Below, piece after piece: positions 63,608 to 64,000 of a DNA stretch of 64,000 bases. A program made the translations under genes and the position numbers. Within the stretch, counting starts at the first letter, position 1. Each line of letters opens with the position of its first letter. Source of the stretch: Lepidurus packardi (lineage: Eukaryota; Arthropoda; Branchiopoda; Notostraca; Triopsidae); the NCBI GenBank assembly GCA_023053545.1, contig JAKZAN010000007.1, positions 10,292,001 to 10,356,000 of the forward strand, in the 5' to 3' direction. The notes beneath the pieces are model-generated. The model was not told the origin of the DNA. It was given only the letters and a program-made list of their open reading frames with translations, and did not search any database.

Positions 63608-63934
63608 CCAAGCGTGGTATTGTCACGTCCGAGTCCTTCAAAAGTTTTCGACCATACCTATCAGCACTGTATGATGTGCTCCCAAATTCCTGCTAATAAT
63701 AGAAGAAAACTTATATTTAGGCCATCTGAACCTAATTCAAACCTGAAAAAAACACACCTGGAAGCAACCCCCCCCCCTTCCCCCCATTGCATTAAGAATC
63801 TAGTTCGAGGAGCCAAAGAATTCGAAAAGAGGAAGTCTTTTGTCTCATCCTTTGAGGATTCTGGAAGCCAAAGGGATGAAAAGAAAAATGGAGCTCGAAA
63901 AACATGGTACTTTCTCGCAACTGCGCATGACTAA
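63608..63934 (+). other. Possible coding exon near the right edge
   Basis: After an acceptor-like TTTTAATTGACAG the frame is open for 109 codons: SVVLSRPSPSKVFDHTYQHC, CSQIPANNRRKLIFRPSEP, then a Lys/Glu-rich stretch and stop. It contains a donor-like GTACTT at 63906. A tiny upstream ATG piece (63511-63528, MRKCLK) does not share its phase. Unknown; could be chance. Confidence 0.22.
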
Positions 63935-64000
63935 TGTAGATAACAGGGCGTGGTTCTGTTCTCTTGCTATTATTTTCTGGGAATTCGTGAAAAAATGATC

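Overview
The window is nuclear DNA of an animal, almost certainly an arthropod. It holds a Cht10-type multidomain chitinase with CBM14 chitin-binding domains and a single MyoD-family gene of the nautilus type. Genes are rich in short GT-AG introns, many of 50-100 bp. The density of introns argues against a higher fly and is compatible with a crustacean or another non-dipteran arthropod, but I cannot name the species. All exon models below were read by hand from splice signals and reading-frame continuity.

Left part (1-22.1 kb): a minus-strand chitinase with 29 exons visible and its 3' end outside the window; about 4.7 kb with no recognised gene; then two head-to-head pairs. SF3B4 (minus, splicing) faces ELP5 (plus, tRNA wobble modification) across 207 bp. 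ALDH4A1/P5CDH (minus, proline catabolism) faces a SWEET sugar transporter (plus) across 215 bp.

Middle part (22.1-34.9 kb): no confident gene. It holds relics of dispersed repeats, a tRNA-like element, several hairpins, a 3.2-kb satellite of about forty 80-bp units, and a region of at least four diverged copies of one module.

Right part (34.9-64 kb): EXOSC9 (plus, RNA exosome) and an alpha-L-fucosidase (minus) are convergent, with stop codons four bases apart. The nautilus/MyoD gene (plus) follows, with large introns full of tandem repeats. A repeat-rich stretch (48.4-54.6 kb) has minisatellites, two CTCF-like motifs, a near-perfect 30-bp hairpin and two doubtful ORFs. Then come a GT2-type membrane glycosyltransferase (minus) and an unrecognised secreted, Thr/Pro- and acid-rich protein gene (minus). 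That last gene has an in-frame TAG followed by more coding-like sequence.

The genes form no operon or single pathway. They look like ordinary neighbours in a compact genome interrupted by repeats. The best leads for something new are the in-frame TAG in the secreted orphan gene, the 53.8-kb hairpin with its related AT-rich repeats, the duplicated exon architecture of the chitinase, the module array at 28-32 kb, and the two short bidirectional promoters.
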